Source: JAAAPF01 sp964481035
GTDB lineage: Bacteria > Pseudomonadota > Alphaproteobacteria > Geminicoccales > Geminicoccaceae
NCBI GenBank assembly: GCA_964481035.1
Contig: CAYZSE010000128.1
Coordinates: 1-8,994, forward strand
Direction of reading: 5' to 3'
Length of the DNA stretch: 8,994 bases
The notes below the pieces were generated by a model that had not been told where the DNA came from, did not search any database, and was given only the letters and a program-made list of their open reading frames with translations. A program made the position numbers and the translations under genes. Positions 1 through 6,216 of this stretch are shown piece by piece (the first letter of the stretch is position 1; the number at the start of each line of letters is the position of its first letter).

Positions 1-204
1 CCGTCCGGGTGCCCGTTCCAGACACGGTGCCCGCGCAAGATCGGCCATATCTGCGAGGACGAGATTCCGCCGGTGGTCACCTTCGGCAAAGGGCACCGCA
101 TCGCCTGCCATCTCTCCCGCGAGGAGCTCGAAGCGATGGAGCCGGTCATCGTGCTCGCGGGCGACGCCGTCGCGAGCGAGGGCGACGAGGTAACCCTGCC
201 TTAA
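1..204 (+). CDS. Oligopeptide/dipeptide ABC transporter ATP-binding protein, C-terminal end (partial)
   Basis: Reading frame 1 is open from the first base to a TAA at 202-204 and gives 67 residues of a protein that begins outside the window. It holds the C-terminal domain typical of the OppD/OppF/DppD/DppF ATPases that power peptide import at the inner membrane: GCPFQTRCP, then a third Cys in HICED, a PP pair and HRIACH. The four cysteines (visible residues 4, 10, 18, 36) fit the conserved cysteine pattern of this tail, which holds an iron-sulphur cluster in at least one structurally studied DppD homologue. The tail continues with an acidic stretch (REELEAMEPVI...EGDEVTLP). The Walker motifs lie upstream and cannot be seen, so whether this is the D-type, the F-type or a fused double ATPase is unknown. 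No terminator is visible after the stop; the next gene begins 50 bases on. Confidence 0.88.
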   Translation, partial: PSGCPFQTRCPRKIGHICEDEIPPVVTFGKGHRIACHLSREELEAMEPVIVLAGDAVASEGDEVTLP

Positions 205-254
205 CCGGCCCACGCCAAGCTGCACCGGCAATGTCCAGTGCTGGAGCGGCGGCC

Positions 255-683
255 ATGGCCACCACCATTGAAGCGCATTTCGAGCTCTACGCCCTTCGCG
301 AAGGGCGTTGGGTTCTCGACGCGTGCTGCGCCGATGAGGACGAAGCGCGCGAGGAGGTTCCCCGGCTCGCGCGCTCGCACGGCGTCCGCGGGGTCCGGCT
401 CGTCCGGGAAGTCAAGCTGCCCGGGATCGCCGATCCTCTGGCGACCGTGCTCGTCGACACGACCGATGCGGGCGGCCCCGTCGAGGTCCGCCGCCCGGCG
501 CCATGCCGCGCCGAGGCACCCAGCGGGGCAGAGGTGAAGGCCGCGCGCGGCACGCCGCACAAACCGCCCGATCGCACCAGGGCCGCGTCACGCCACGGGC
601 ACACGACCAAGCTCGTGGCGATGGCGACCGGCGCCGCAGCGATCGGCGCGCTGGTCACGGCCGGCGCCATCCTAGCGCTCTGA
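255..683 (+). CDS. Conserved-looking hypothetical protein with a C-terminal membrane anchor (142 aa)
   Basis: No enzyme family recognised. I chose the ATG at 255 because GGAG lies at 243-246, 8 bases upstream; an in-frame ATG at 231 would add eight residues (MSSAGAAA) and has no comparable ribosome binding site. Residues 1-75 look like a compact soluble domain (ATTIEAHFELYALREGRW, then LDACCADEDEAREEV, then RGVRLVREVKLPG and ATVLVDTT). Residues 76-118 are a basic, Pro- and Ala-rich linker likely to be disordered. Residues 120-142 are a hydrophobic helix (VAMATGAAAIGALVTAGAILAL) that ends the protein, so the predicted topology is cytoplasmic N-domain with a C-terminal tail anchor. There is no signal peptide. 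The next gene on the same strand encodes a cyclase-like protein; I recall similar small proteins near such genes in alphaproteobacteria, but this is memory, not a search. A perfect 20-bp palindrome lies near the 5' end of the gene. Confidence 0.72.
   Translation: MATTIEAHFELYALREGRWVLDACCADEDEAREEVPRLARSHGVRGVRLVREVKLPGIADPLATVLVDTTDAGGPVEVRRPAPCRAEAPSGAEVKAARGTPHKPPDRTRAASRHGHTTKLVAMATGAAAIGALVTAGAILAL
289..308. repeat. Perfect 20-bp palindrome inside the anchored-protein gene
   Basis: The 20 bases read identically on both strands (ACGCCCTTCG followed by its exact reverse complement); the flanking bases 288 and 309 do not pair. It lies 34 bases after the chosen start codon and encodes parts of YALREGRW. 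In RNA it could fold as an 8-bp stem with a CGCG loop. It may be chance in GC-rich coding DNA, a protein-binding site or an mRNA hairpin; the sequence alone does not decide. Confidence 0.6.
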
Positions 684-871
684 GCTCGCGCGTTTTCCGA
701 GATGATTGCCCACCCCGCACCCCCACCCGGCCGACCAAGAGGTTACGATGCCATGGGCGGCCGGATGGGGGTGCGGGCTGAGCGTAGATCAACCTGACTG
801 GGAAACGCGCTCGGACCTCGCTCCTCGTCGCTTGCCGACAGCACGCCGCTTTCTCCATTCGCGGACCGACA
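684..871 (+). other. Intergenic region between the anchored protein and the cyclase-like gene
   Basis: These 188 bases carry no recognised gene. The cyclase reading frame has an in-frame TAG at 785-787 and no ATG, GTG or TTG between it and 872, so the cyclase gene cannot be extended into this region. The main feature is a long inverted repeat (714-733 with 758-777). Its loop holds AAGAGG at 737-742 and ATG at 748, which could start a small out-of-phase reading frame running into the cyclase gene; I do not call it a gene. I found no convincing sigma-70 promoter. Confidence 0.6.
714..777. repeat. Long inverted repeat (20-bp arms, one mismatch, 24-base loop)
   Basis: The left arm at 714-733 (CCCGCACCCCCACCCGGCCG) pairs with the right arm at 758-777 at 19 of 20 positions; the only mismatch is C726 against A765. 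The loop is 734-757. The transcript would form a very stable GC-rich stem. No T-run follows the right arm, so this is not a classical Rho-independent terminator. It starts 31 bases after the anchored-protein gene and ends 94 bases before the cyclase start, so it could attenuate read-through, protect the 3' end of the upstream mRNA or bind a regulator. Confidence 0.7.
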
Positions 872-1915
872 ATGATGGCCGCCTTCGATCACGAGCTCTT
901 GCGCGAGCGACTGCGGCGCGCCTGGCAGCACGGCGCGTTCCTGTCGCTCGCGTGGAGCGCAGAGCGGGACGGGCTGCTCGTCTTGCTCGTGGAGCGCCGG
1001 GTCTTCCTCGACGCGTGCCGCCGGGAGCCATCGCTGTGGTCCGAGCGGCGCTACCGCGCGGCGAGCGAGCTGCTGGCCCGGCGCCGCGAGTTCGGCGACG
1101 CAGCCCGTCTCGTTCGCGTCGTGCTTGCCGGGCGCCCCGATGCGGCGCTGGGGCGAAGGATGGAGGGCATCGTCCAGCGCTACTCGATCGGCCTGAGCCG
1201 CCGCCGCGCCGTCGCGCTGGTCGATCTCGTCAACTTCACCCGCCTGTCGCCGTTCGAGCAGCTCGCACGGCTCGCCGGCCTCGAGCAGGCGTTGTGCCGC
1301 GCCGAGGCAGCGCTCGCCGCGGCCCGCATCGCCTTCGCGCCCGTGCGGACGACCACGGGCGACGGCTTCTACCTCTGGGAGGACCGAGGCTCGGCCCCGA
1401 GCGAGGTCCCGCTGCTGATGCTGATCCTCTTGACCTTCGCGGGCTTCGTCGACGCCGGTGAGAGCGAGGGCTACGGTGCCGGCGACCTGAAGGCCTGCCT
1501 CGGCATCGGCGCTTGCTTCAACCTGCACCGGATCGCACGTCAACAGCCGCAAGACGACACCTTCATCGTCGGCGAGATCACCTTCGAGCTCGCTCGGCTG
1601 ATGAACGCCTGCCGCCCGGGCCAACTCCTCGTCGGCCTCGGACGCGACGGGCGCCGTCTCGCCGACTGGACCAGCGCAGTGACTCGCTGCAACGTCCAGT
1701 TCGACCGGCCCGCATCCTTCGAGCACAACATCACGGCTCGGCTCACCGCGGAGGAGCCGCCGGGCGAGGCCGCGCGGGTGCGCCGCTACGACGTCCGGGC
1801 CAAGCACGGCTGGACCTACACCGCCGCCAATCTCGAAGTCGAGGTCGAGCGGCGCGCCGATCATGCCCGCCACATCCTGGGCGTTCGTGAGCGAGCGGGA
1901 AGACACGCCGCCTGA
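872..1915 (+). CDS. Class III adenylate/guanylate cyclase-domain protein, divergent active site
   Basis: 347-residue soluble protein with no membrane segment. The N-terminal ~110 residues (Arg-rich, helical, LLRERLRRAWQHG onward) match no domain I recognise. Residues ~112-255 resemble a class III cyclase homology domain: VALVDLVNFTRLS carries the first metal Asp (D118), TTGDGFYLWED the second (D164), and LGIGACFN, then IVGEITFELARL and RPGQLLVG follow in the expected order. By eye the base-selecting Lys of the usual KTIGD motif is Thr160 (Arg159 precedes it), and the transition-state Asn of the usual VNxAxRL motif is Phe238, while the Arg is kept (R242). Family chemistry is ATP or GTP to cyclic nucleotide, but activity here is doubtful. 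Residues 256-347 form a tail of unknown role. ATG 872 is the first possible start after the in-frame TAG at 785; ATG 875 is equally possible, and no strong ribosome binding site is seen. Confidence 0.8.
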   Translation: MMAAFDHELLRERLRRAWQHGAFLSLAWSAERDGLLVLLVERRVFLDACRREPSLWSERRYRAASELLARRREFGDAARLVRVVLAGRPDAALGRRMEGIVQRYSIGLSRRRAVALVDLVNFTRLSPFEQLARLAGLEQALCRAEAALAAARIAFAPVRTTTGDGFYLWEDRGSAPSEVPLLMLILLTFAGFVDAGESEGYGAGDLKACLGIGACFNLHRIARQQPQDDTFIVGEITFELARLMNACRPGQLLVGLGRDGRRLADWTSAVTRCNVQFDRPASFEHNITARLTAEEPPGEAARVRRYDVRAKHGWTYTAANLEVEVERRADHARHILGVRERAGRHAA

Positions 1916-1949
1916 GCGCGTGTATCGCTCGATGATCGTCGGGCGCCCG

Positions 1950-1969
1950 GGCAGCCGTGCCCGGCTGCC
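1950..1969 (+). repeat. GC-rich hairpin (8-bp stem, TGCC loop) between cyclase and hydrolase genes
   Basis: GGCAGCCG at 1950-1957 pairs perfectly with CGGCTGCC at 1962-1969 around a four-base loop. It sits 34 bases past the cyclase stop and 33 bases before the hydrolase start. No U-tract follows, so termination without Rho is unlikely. The rest of the 87-base spacer contains a good ribosome binding site (GGGAGAG at 1991-1997) for the next gene. The hairpin may partly separate expression of the two genes; chance folding in GC-rich DNA is also possible. Confidence 0.45.
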
Positions 1970-2002
1970 GCTCGGAGCGAACGCGCGCGCGGGAGAGAGC
2001 GG

Positions 2003-2791
2003 ATGGACTTCGTGCGGGTCGGGACGCGCGTCGCGCATGCGCGGCGGGAGGGAGACCCGAGCGCCCCCGTCATCGTGCTCGTGAACCCGCTCGGCGCCGA
2101 CCTGCGCCTCTGGGGGCGACTTGTTCCCTATCTGAGCGACCATTTCCACGTCGTGCGCTACGATCAGCGCGGGCACGGCCTCAGTCAACTCGGACCGGGT
2201 CCCTGCACCATCGAGGATCTCGCCCTGGATCTCGCAGGTCTCCTCGATCAGCTCGATACGGGACCGTCGTTCCTGTGCGGGATCGGCCTCGGCGCGCTCA
2301 CCGCGCTCGCCCTCGCCGCGCATCGACCGGAGCTCGCCTCTGGTTTGGCACTCGGCGACGTGGGCCCGACGCTCCTCACCGCCGCCGCATGGCAGGAGCA
2401 CATCGCCGAAGTGCGCGCCGGCGGTCTCGAGGCGGTCGCGCCGGCGGTTCTCGCGGGCTGGTTCACCGAAGCCTTCCTGACCCAGCGGCCGGAGGAGATC
2501 GAGGGCTGGCGCGCCATGCTCCTGCGCACCCCCGGCGACGGCTATCTCCACGCCTGCGCCGCGCTCCGCGATGCCCATATGGAGGCTTGCGCGCGGGACG
2601 TACGGGTTCCCACGCTGCTTCTGCAGGGCCACGTGGCGGGCGCTGGCACGCAGCTCGATCGGCTCGCCCGGCTGATCCCGAACACGACCGCCACCCGACT
2701 CGGCTCGTGCGGACCGCTCGCCGCGGTGACCCGGCCGGGTACGCTGGCCGCGGCGCTGACGGGCTTTGTCGAGGCGACGGGCGCGCGGTGA
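2003..2791 (+). CDS. Alpha/beta-hydrolase of the 3-oxoadipate enol-lactonase (PcaD) type, catalytic triad apparently lost
   Basis: 262 residues, the usual PcaD length. The ATG is preceded by GGGAGAG five bases upstream. The fold landmarks match PcaD-like hydrolases: LVNPLGADLRLW (oxyanion-hole strand and loop), VVRYDQRGHGLS at 51-61, the nucleophile elbow CGIGLGALT at 92-100, a cap region with GWFTEAFL and TPGDGY, then RVPTLLLQG at 201-209. However, the elbow reads G-I-G-L-G, so the nucleophile Ser is Gly95; the acid position after LLLQG reads HVAGAG without the usual Asp; and the catalytic His region reads SCGPLAAVTRP, with Pro238 where His is expected. Other PcaD-like positions are kept and the frame is intact, so this looks like a maintained non-enzymatic homologue rather than a decayed gene. 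PcaD itself hydrolyses 3-oxoadipate enol-lactone in protocatechuate breakdown; no other gene of that pathway is nearby. It lies 63 bases before znuC, so co-transcription is possible. Confidence 0.82.
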   Translation: MDFVRVGTRVAHARREGDPSAPVIVLVNPLGADLRLWGRLVPYLSDHFHVVRYDQRGHGLSQLGPGPCTIEDLALDLAGLLDQLDTGPSFLCGIGLGALTALALAAHRPELASGLALGDVGPTLLTAAAWQEHIAEVRAGGLEAVAPAVLAGWFTEAFLTQRPEEIEGWRAMLLRTPGDGYLHACAALRDAHMEACARDVRVPTLLLQGHVAGAGTQLDRLARLIPNTTATRLGSCGPLAAVTRPGTLAAALTGFVEATGAR

Positions 2792-2801
2792 TCGCTCGGC
2801 C

Positions 2802-2828
2802 TTGGCGCCGGCCCCGTCACGCTATAAG
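2802..2828 (+). promoter_or_regulatory. Possible sigma-70-like promoter upstream of znuC
   Basis: TATAAG at 2823-2828 is the only AT-rich hexamer in this spacer and matches the -10 consensus at five of six bases. TTGGCG at 2802-2807 is a candidate -35 element, but the 15-base spacing is shorter than optimal. Transcription would start about 20 bases before the GTG of znuC. znuC genes are commonly repressed by Zur, but I see no convincing Zur palindrome here; TATAAGGTTGCA is at best a poor half-match. Confidence 0.3.
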
Positions 2829-2854
2829 GTTGCATCTCGTCGAAACCGAACGCG

Positions 2855-3631
2855 GTGCGCCGGCCCTTGCACGAACCTTCGACGCCACCGCTCGTCGAGC
2901 TGCGCCAGGTCGGGGTGCGCTACGGCAAGCGGCAGGCGCTGGACGACGTCTCCCTCGCCATCCGCCCGGGCGAGATCATCACGCTGATCGGCCCCAACGG
3001 CGCCGGTAAGTCGACGGTCGTGCGCCTCGTTCTGGGCGTGCTCGCCCCGTCCACCGGCAAGGTGCTGCGCAAGCCCGAGCTCTCGGTCGCGTACGTGCCG
3101 CAACGCCTCGCGATCGATCCGAGCCTGCCTTTGACGGTCGATCGCTTCTTGGACCTGCCGCATCGCCGCACCAGCGCCCAAAAGCGCGCGGCTCTGGGAG
3201 AGACCGGCGTCGACGACCTCGGTAGCCAGGCGCTGGACACGCTGTCCGGCGGCCAGTTCCAGCGGGTGCTGCTGGCCCGCGCGCTGCTCGCCGAGCCCGA
3301 GCTGCTGGTGCTCGACGAGCCGGCCCAGAACATCGACCATCTCGGCCAGATCGACCTCTACCGGCTGCTCGCCGAGCTGCGCCGCGGCCGCGGCTGCGCC
3401 GTCTTGCTGGTCAGCCACGATCTGCACTTGGTGATGCGGGCGACCGATCGGGTCATCTGCCTCAACCGGCACATCTGCTGCGCCGGCGCGCCCGAGGCCG
3501 TCGGAGCGGATCCGATCTACGCGGAACTCTTCGGCGAGCGGGCAGCGGAGGCGTTCGCCCTCTACCGCCACCGCGAGGACGGCGAGCCGGGGCGCGTCGT
3601 CCAACTCGACCGCGCGCGTCGGGGCGGCTGA
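2855..3631 (+). CDS. znuC: Zinc ABC transporter ATP-binding protein ZnuC
   Basis: 258-residue single-domain ABC ATPase that would drive zinc import through the ZnuB permease. All nucleotide-binding motifs are present: Walker A GPNGAGKST (46-54), Q-loop Gln83 in YVPQR, signature LSGGQ (130-134), Walker B LLVLDEP (150-156) and the H-loop His188 in VSHD. ZnuC rather than a generic ATPase is indicated by LSGGQFQRVLLARALL, by DEPAQNIDHLGQIDLY after Walker B, by the NRHICCAGAPEAVGADPIYAELFG segment near the C terminus, and by the adjacent permease gene. The start is GTG at 2855; TTG at 2867 is an alternative, and no ATG lies near. The last ~25 residues are a polar tail. The stop at 3629-3631 is three bases from the znuB start, so the two are translated from one message. 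A manganese or iron substrate cannot be excluded within this transporter family. Confidence 0.93.
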   Translation: MRRPLHEPSTPPLVELRQVGVRYGKRQALDDVSLAIRPGEIITLIGPNGAGKSTVVRLVLGVLAPSTGKVLRKPELSVAYVPQRLAIDPSLPLTVDRFLDLPHRRTSAQKRAALGETGVDDLGSQALDTLSGGQFQRVLLARALLAEPELLVLDEPAQNIDHLGQIDLYRLLAELRRGRGCAVLLVSHDLHLVMRATDRVICLNRHICCAGAPEAVGADPIYAELFGERAAEAFALYRHREDGEPGRVVQLDRARRGG

Positions 3632-3634
3632 GGC

Positions 3635-4441
3635 GTGCCCGAGTTCCTGCTTCGCGCGTGGCTCGCGGGCCTCTTGCTCGCCGCGGTCGCCGGCCCCCTG
3701 GGCTGCTTCGTGGTCTGGCGACGGATGGCCTATTTCGGCAGCACCCTCGCCCATAGCGCGCTCCTGGGCGTCACGCTCGGCATCTTGGTCGGCGCCAACC
3801 TCCTCGCGTCGGTCGCCGCGGTCGCCATCCTGATCGCGATCCTCGTCGTCCTGCTGCAGCAGCAGCGGCGGCTCGCCAGCGACACGATCCTCGGCATCCT
3901 CGCCCATGCCGCGCTGGCCTTGGGCCTGGTCGTGCTCGCGCTCGCCGGTACGGTACGGGTCGACCTCCTCGGCTATCTCTTCGGCGACATCCTCGCGGTC
4001 GGCTGGACCGACATCGGGGCCATGGCGCTCGGGGGCACGGCGATCTTGGCCTTTCTCGTGGCGACATGGCGCTGGTTGCTGTTCGCCACCCTCGACGAGG
4101 AGATGGCCTCGGCCGAGGGCGTGCCCACGCTCGCGCTCGAGCTCGCGCTGATGGTCCTCATCGCGCTCGTCATCGCCGCGGCGATGAAGGTCGTGGGCAT
4201 CCTCTTGATCACCGCGATGCTGATCATCCCACCGGCGGCGGCGCGTCCGCTGGCCGGCACGCCCGAGCGCATGGCCGCGCTCGCGGCGGTCATCGGGATG
4301 GTCGCAGTGACCGGCGGCCTCGCGCTCTCCTGGTTCGCGGATACGCCGGCCGGCCCCTCGGTGGTCGTTGCGGCGATGACGATCTTCGTCCTCACGCAGG
4401 TCGGCGAGCTCATGTACCGCGCACGCGCCGACCGGGCGTGA
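3635..4441 (+). CDS. znuB: Zinc ABC transporter permease ZnuB (ABC-3 family)
   Basis: 268-residue integral membrane protein, a normal length for ZnuB. It starts at GTG 3635, directly after znuC, with a purine-rich GGCTGAGG upstream. About eight hydrophobic segments can be picked out (roughly 8-28, 36-54, 55-75, 84-106, 127-148, 167-199 as two, 212-233, 240-258). Family landmarks are PLGCFVVWRRMAYFGSTLAHSALLG (20-44), the cytoplasmic DEEMASAEGV loop (154-163), which probably contacts ZnuC, and KVVGILLITAMLIIPPAAAR (185-204). The dimeric permease with ZnuC moves the metal delivered by a periplasmic ZnuA across the inner membrane. ZnuA is not encoded in this window, so it must lie elsewhere or be shared. 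The gene converges on pgi, with 34 bases between the stops and no clear terminator. Confidence 0.93.
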   Translation: MPEFLLRAWLAGLLLAAVAGPLGCFVVWRRMAYFGSTLAHSALLGVTLGILVGANLLASVAAVAILIAILVVLLQQQRRLASDTILGILAHAALALGLVVLALAGTVRVDLLGYLFGDILAVGWTDIGAMALGGTAILAFLVATWRWLLFATLDEEMASAEGVPTLALELALMVLIALVIAAAMKVVGILLITAMLIIPPAAARPLAGTPERMAALAAVIGMVAVTGGLALSWFADTPAGPSVVVAAMTIFVLTQVGELMYRARADRA

Positions 4442-4475
4442 GCGGGCCACGAGGTCATGGACCGACGGCTTCGGC

Positions 4476-6116
4476 TCACTCGCCGCGCCGGGCGAGCAGG
4501 CTCTGCACCAAAGCCTCGGTCGGCGGCGAGAGATCGGTGACCACCCCGCCCTGCAGCGCCGGCAGGATCTTCTTGGCGAGCTGCTTGCCGAGCTCGACGC
4601 CCCACTGGTCGAAGCTGTTGAGGCCCCAGATTTGGCCCTGGACGAAGATCTTCTGCTCGTAGAGGGCGAGCAGCCGGCCGAGCGCGTAGGGCGTGAGCTG
4701 GTCGTAGAGGATCGTCGTCGTCGGCTGGTTGCCGCCGAAGAGCCTGTGCGGCAGCATCTGCTCCAAGGCGTCGCCGACGAGACCTTGCGCTTCGAGCTCT
4801 TCGCGGGCCTCCTCCGGCGTCTTGCCGAAGGCGAGCGCATCGGTCTGGGCAAGGCAGTTGGCGAGCAGGCGCAGGTGGTGGTCGCCCAACGGCGTGCCGC
4901 TCCGCGCCGCGACGATGAAGTCGGCGGGAATGAGCTCGGTCCCCTGATGGATCAGCTGAAAGAACGAGTGTTGGCTGTTGGTGCCGGCCTCGCCCCAGAC
5001 GATCGGCCCCGTGGTGTAGTCGACGCGCCGGCTGTCGCGGCGGACCGACTTGCCGTTGCTCTCCATGTCCGCCTGCTGAAGGTACGCCGGCAGGCGGTGG
5101 AGCCGCTGGTCGTAGGGCAGGATGGCTTGGCAGGTGGCGCCGAGAAAATTGCGGTTCCAGACGCCGACGAGGCCCATCAGGATCGGGAGGTTCTGATCGA
5201 CCGGCGCCGTGCGGAAATGCTCGTCCATGGCGTGCGCGCCGTCGAGGAGCTCACGGAAGTTGTCGAAGCCGCAGGCGACCGCGATCGGCAAGCCGATCGC
5301 CGACCACAAGGAATAGCGGCCGCCGACCCAGTCCCAGAACCCGAACATCGCGTCGAGGTCGATGCCGAAGCCCTGCACCGCCTCGGCGTTGGTCGAGACG
5401 GCGACGAAATGGCGCCCGACGGCGGCCTCGCCGTGGCGCTCGACGAGCCAGTCCCGCGCCGAGCGCGCGTTCGTCATGGTCTCGTCGGTGGTGAAGGTCT
5501 TGGACGCGATGACGAACAGCGTGCGGGCCGGATCGGCGTCCCGCAGCACGCGCGCCATGTGCGAGTCGTCGACATTGGAGACGAAGTGCGCGCGCAGGTC
5601 GCTCGACGTGTAGGGCCAGAGCGCCTCGACGACCATCATCGGGCCGAGGTCGGAGCCGCCGATGCCGATGTTGACGATGTCGGTGATGCGCTCGCCCGTA
5701 TGGCCGCGCCACTCGCCCTCGCGGACCGCCCGGCTGAACGCCTCGATGCGGTCGAGCACGGCGAGCACGTCCGGCATCACGTCGTGGCCGTCGACCCGCA
5801 TGGCCCGGCCCGTGCGATTGCGCAGCGCGACGTGCAGGACGGCCCGGTCCTCGGTGGTATTGATGTGCTCGCCCGCGAACATCGAATCGCGATGCGCCTC
5901 GACCCCGGTCTCGGCGGCCAGGTCGTGCAGCAGGTGCAGCGTCTCGCCGGTGACCCGCTGCTTGGAGAAATCGACGAGCAGATCGTCGAGTTGGAAGGCG
6001 AAGCGCTCGAAGCGGCGCGCGTCCGCAGCGAACAGCTCGCGCAGATGGCGGCCGCGCTGCTTGAGGGCATGTGCCTCGAGCGCTCGCCATGACTTGCTCT
6101 GCGTCAGTTCCGTCAT
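4476..6116 (-). CDS. pgi: Glucose-6-phosphate isomerase
   Basis: 546 residues, full length. The enzyme interconverts glucose 6-phosphate and fructose 6-phosphate in the cytoplasm, serving glycolysis, gluconeogenesis and the pentose phosphate routes. Both family signatures are present: WVGGRYSLWSAIG (263-275) and GLNSFDQWGVELGK (498-511). Phosphate-binding NIGIGGSDLGP (149-159) and ASKTFTTDETM (204-214) are intact. The expected catalytic residues are Glu376 in WGEAGTNSQHSFF, His390 in QLIHQGT and Lys511. The ATG at 6116 follows a very G-rich stretch (GGGGGGCGGGG) that can serve as ribosome binding site; upstream in-frame codons do not look like family sequence. The amidase gene lies 100 bases upstream on the same strand, far enough for pgi to have its own promoter, though none is obvious in this GC-rich spacer. 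The intact pgi indicates a functional upper sugar pathway. Confidence 0.97.
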   Translation of the reverse strand: MTELTQSKSWRALEAHALKQRGRHLRELFAADARRFERFAFQLDDLLVDFSKQRVTGETLHLLHDLAAETGVEAHRDSMFAGEHINTTEDRAVLHVALRNRTGRAMRVDGHDVMPDVLAVLDRIEAFSRAVREGEWRGHTGERITDIVNIGIGGSDLGPMMVVEALWPYTSSDLRAHFVSNVDDSHMARVLRDADPARTLFVIASKTFTTDETMTNARSARDWLVERHGEAAVGRHFVAVSTNAEAVQGFGIDLDAMFGFWDWVGGRYSLWSAIGLPIAVACGFDNFRELLDGAHAMDEHFRTAPVDQNLPILMGLVGVWNRNFLGATCQAILPYDQRLHRLPAYLQQADMESNGKSVRRDSRRVDYTTGPIVWGEAGTNSQHSFFQLIHQGTELIPADFIVAARSGTPLGDHHLRLLANCLAQTDALAFGKTPEEAREELEAQGLVGDALEQMLPHRLFGGNQPTTTILYDQLTPYALGRLLALYEQKIFVQGQIWGLNSFDQWGVELGKQLAKKILPALQGGVVTDLSPPTEALVQSLLARRGE

Positions 6117-6216
6117 CGTCCCCGCCCCCCGTTCGCGCCGGCTGCAGCCTTGGCGGCAGCGCCAGCCCCTGCCCTCGCCCACCATCGCTCGCACCGTAGC
6201 GCCGATGCGCGCGCGG

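Noticed and set aside
9..230. Upstream extension of the anchored-protein frame to position 9
   Set aside because: This stretch overlaps the ABC transporter tail, which has clear family motifs in frame 1; the extension encodes Arg-rich sequence with no ribosome binding site.
748..1461. Small plus-strand frame starting at ATG 748 behind AAGAGG
   Set aside because: Past 872 it runs out of phase with the cyclase-like gene and is Arg/Pro/Ala-rich without motifs. Only its first ~40 codons lie in non-overlapping DNA, too little to support a gene.
743..2632. Very long minus-strand open frame (629 codons) opposite the cyclase-like and hydrolase genes
   Set aside because: It spans two plus-strand genes with recognisable protein motifs; its product is a low-complexity Arg/Glu/Ala-rich string with no family motif. 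Long antisense frames are expected in high-GC DNA.
2821..2836. Zur operator upstream of znuC
   Set aside because: GCTATAAGGTTGCATC lacks the dyad symmetry expected of a Zur box; only a -10-like hexamer is supportable.
4442..4496. Possible bidirectional terminator between znuB and pgi
   Set aside because: Only short stems are visible (for example CTCGCC/GGCGAG at 4479-4496, inside pgi), with no T-run on either strand.
2822..4852. Minus-strand open frame of 676 codons opposite znuCB and the end of pgi
   Set aside because: Same reason: the plus strand carries complete znuC and znuB with all motifs, and the antisense product is compositionally biased and overlaps pgi in another frame.
4632..6092. 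Plus-strand open frame of 486 codons opposite pgi
   Set aside because: pgi on the minus strand has both signatures and all catalytic residues; the antisense frame shows no domain.
6117..6216. Regulatory element or small gene between the amidase and pgi
   Set aside because: Apart from a G-rich ribosome-binding stretch next to the pgi start, I found no clear promoter, hairpin or coding signal.
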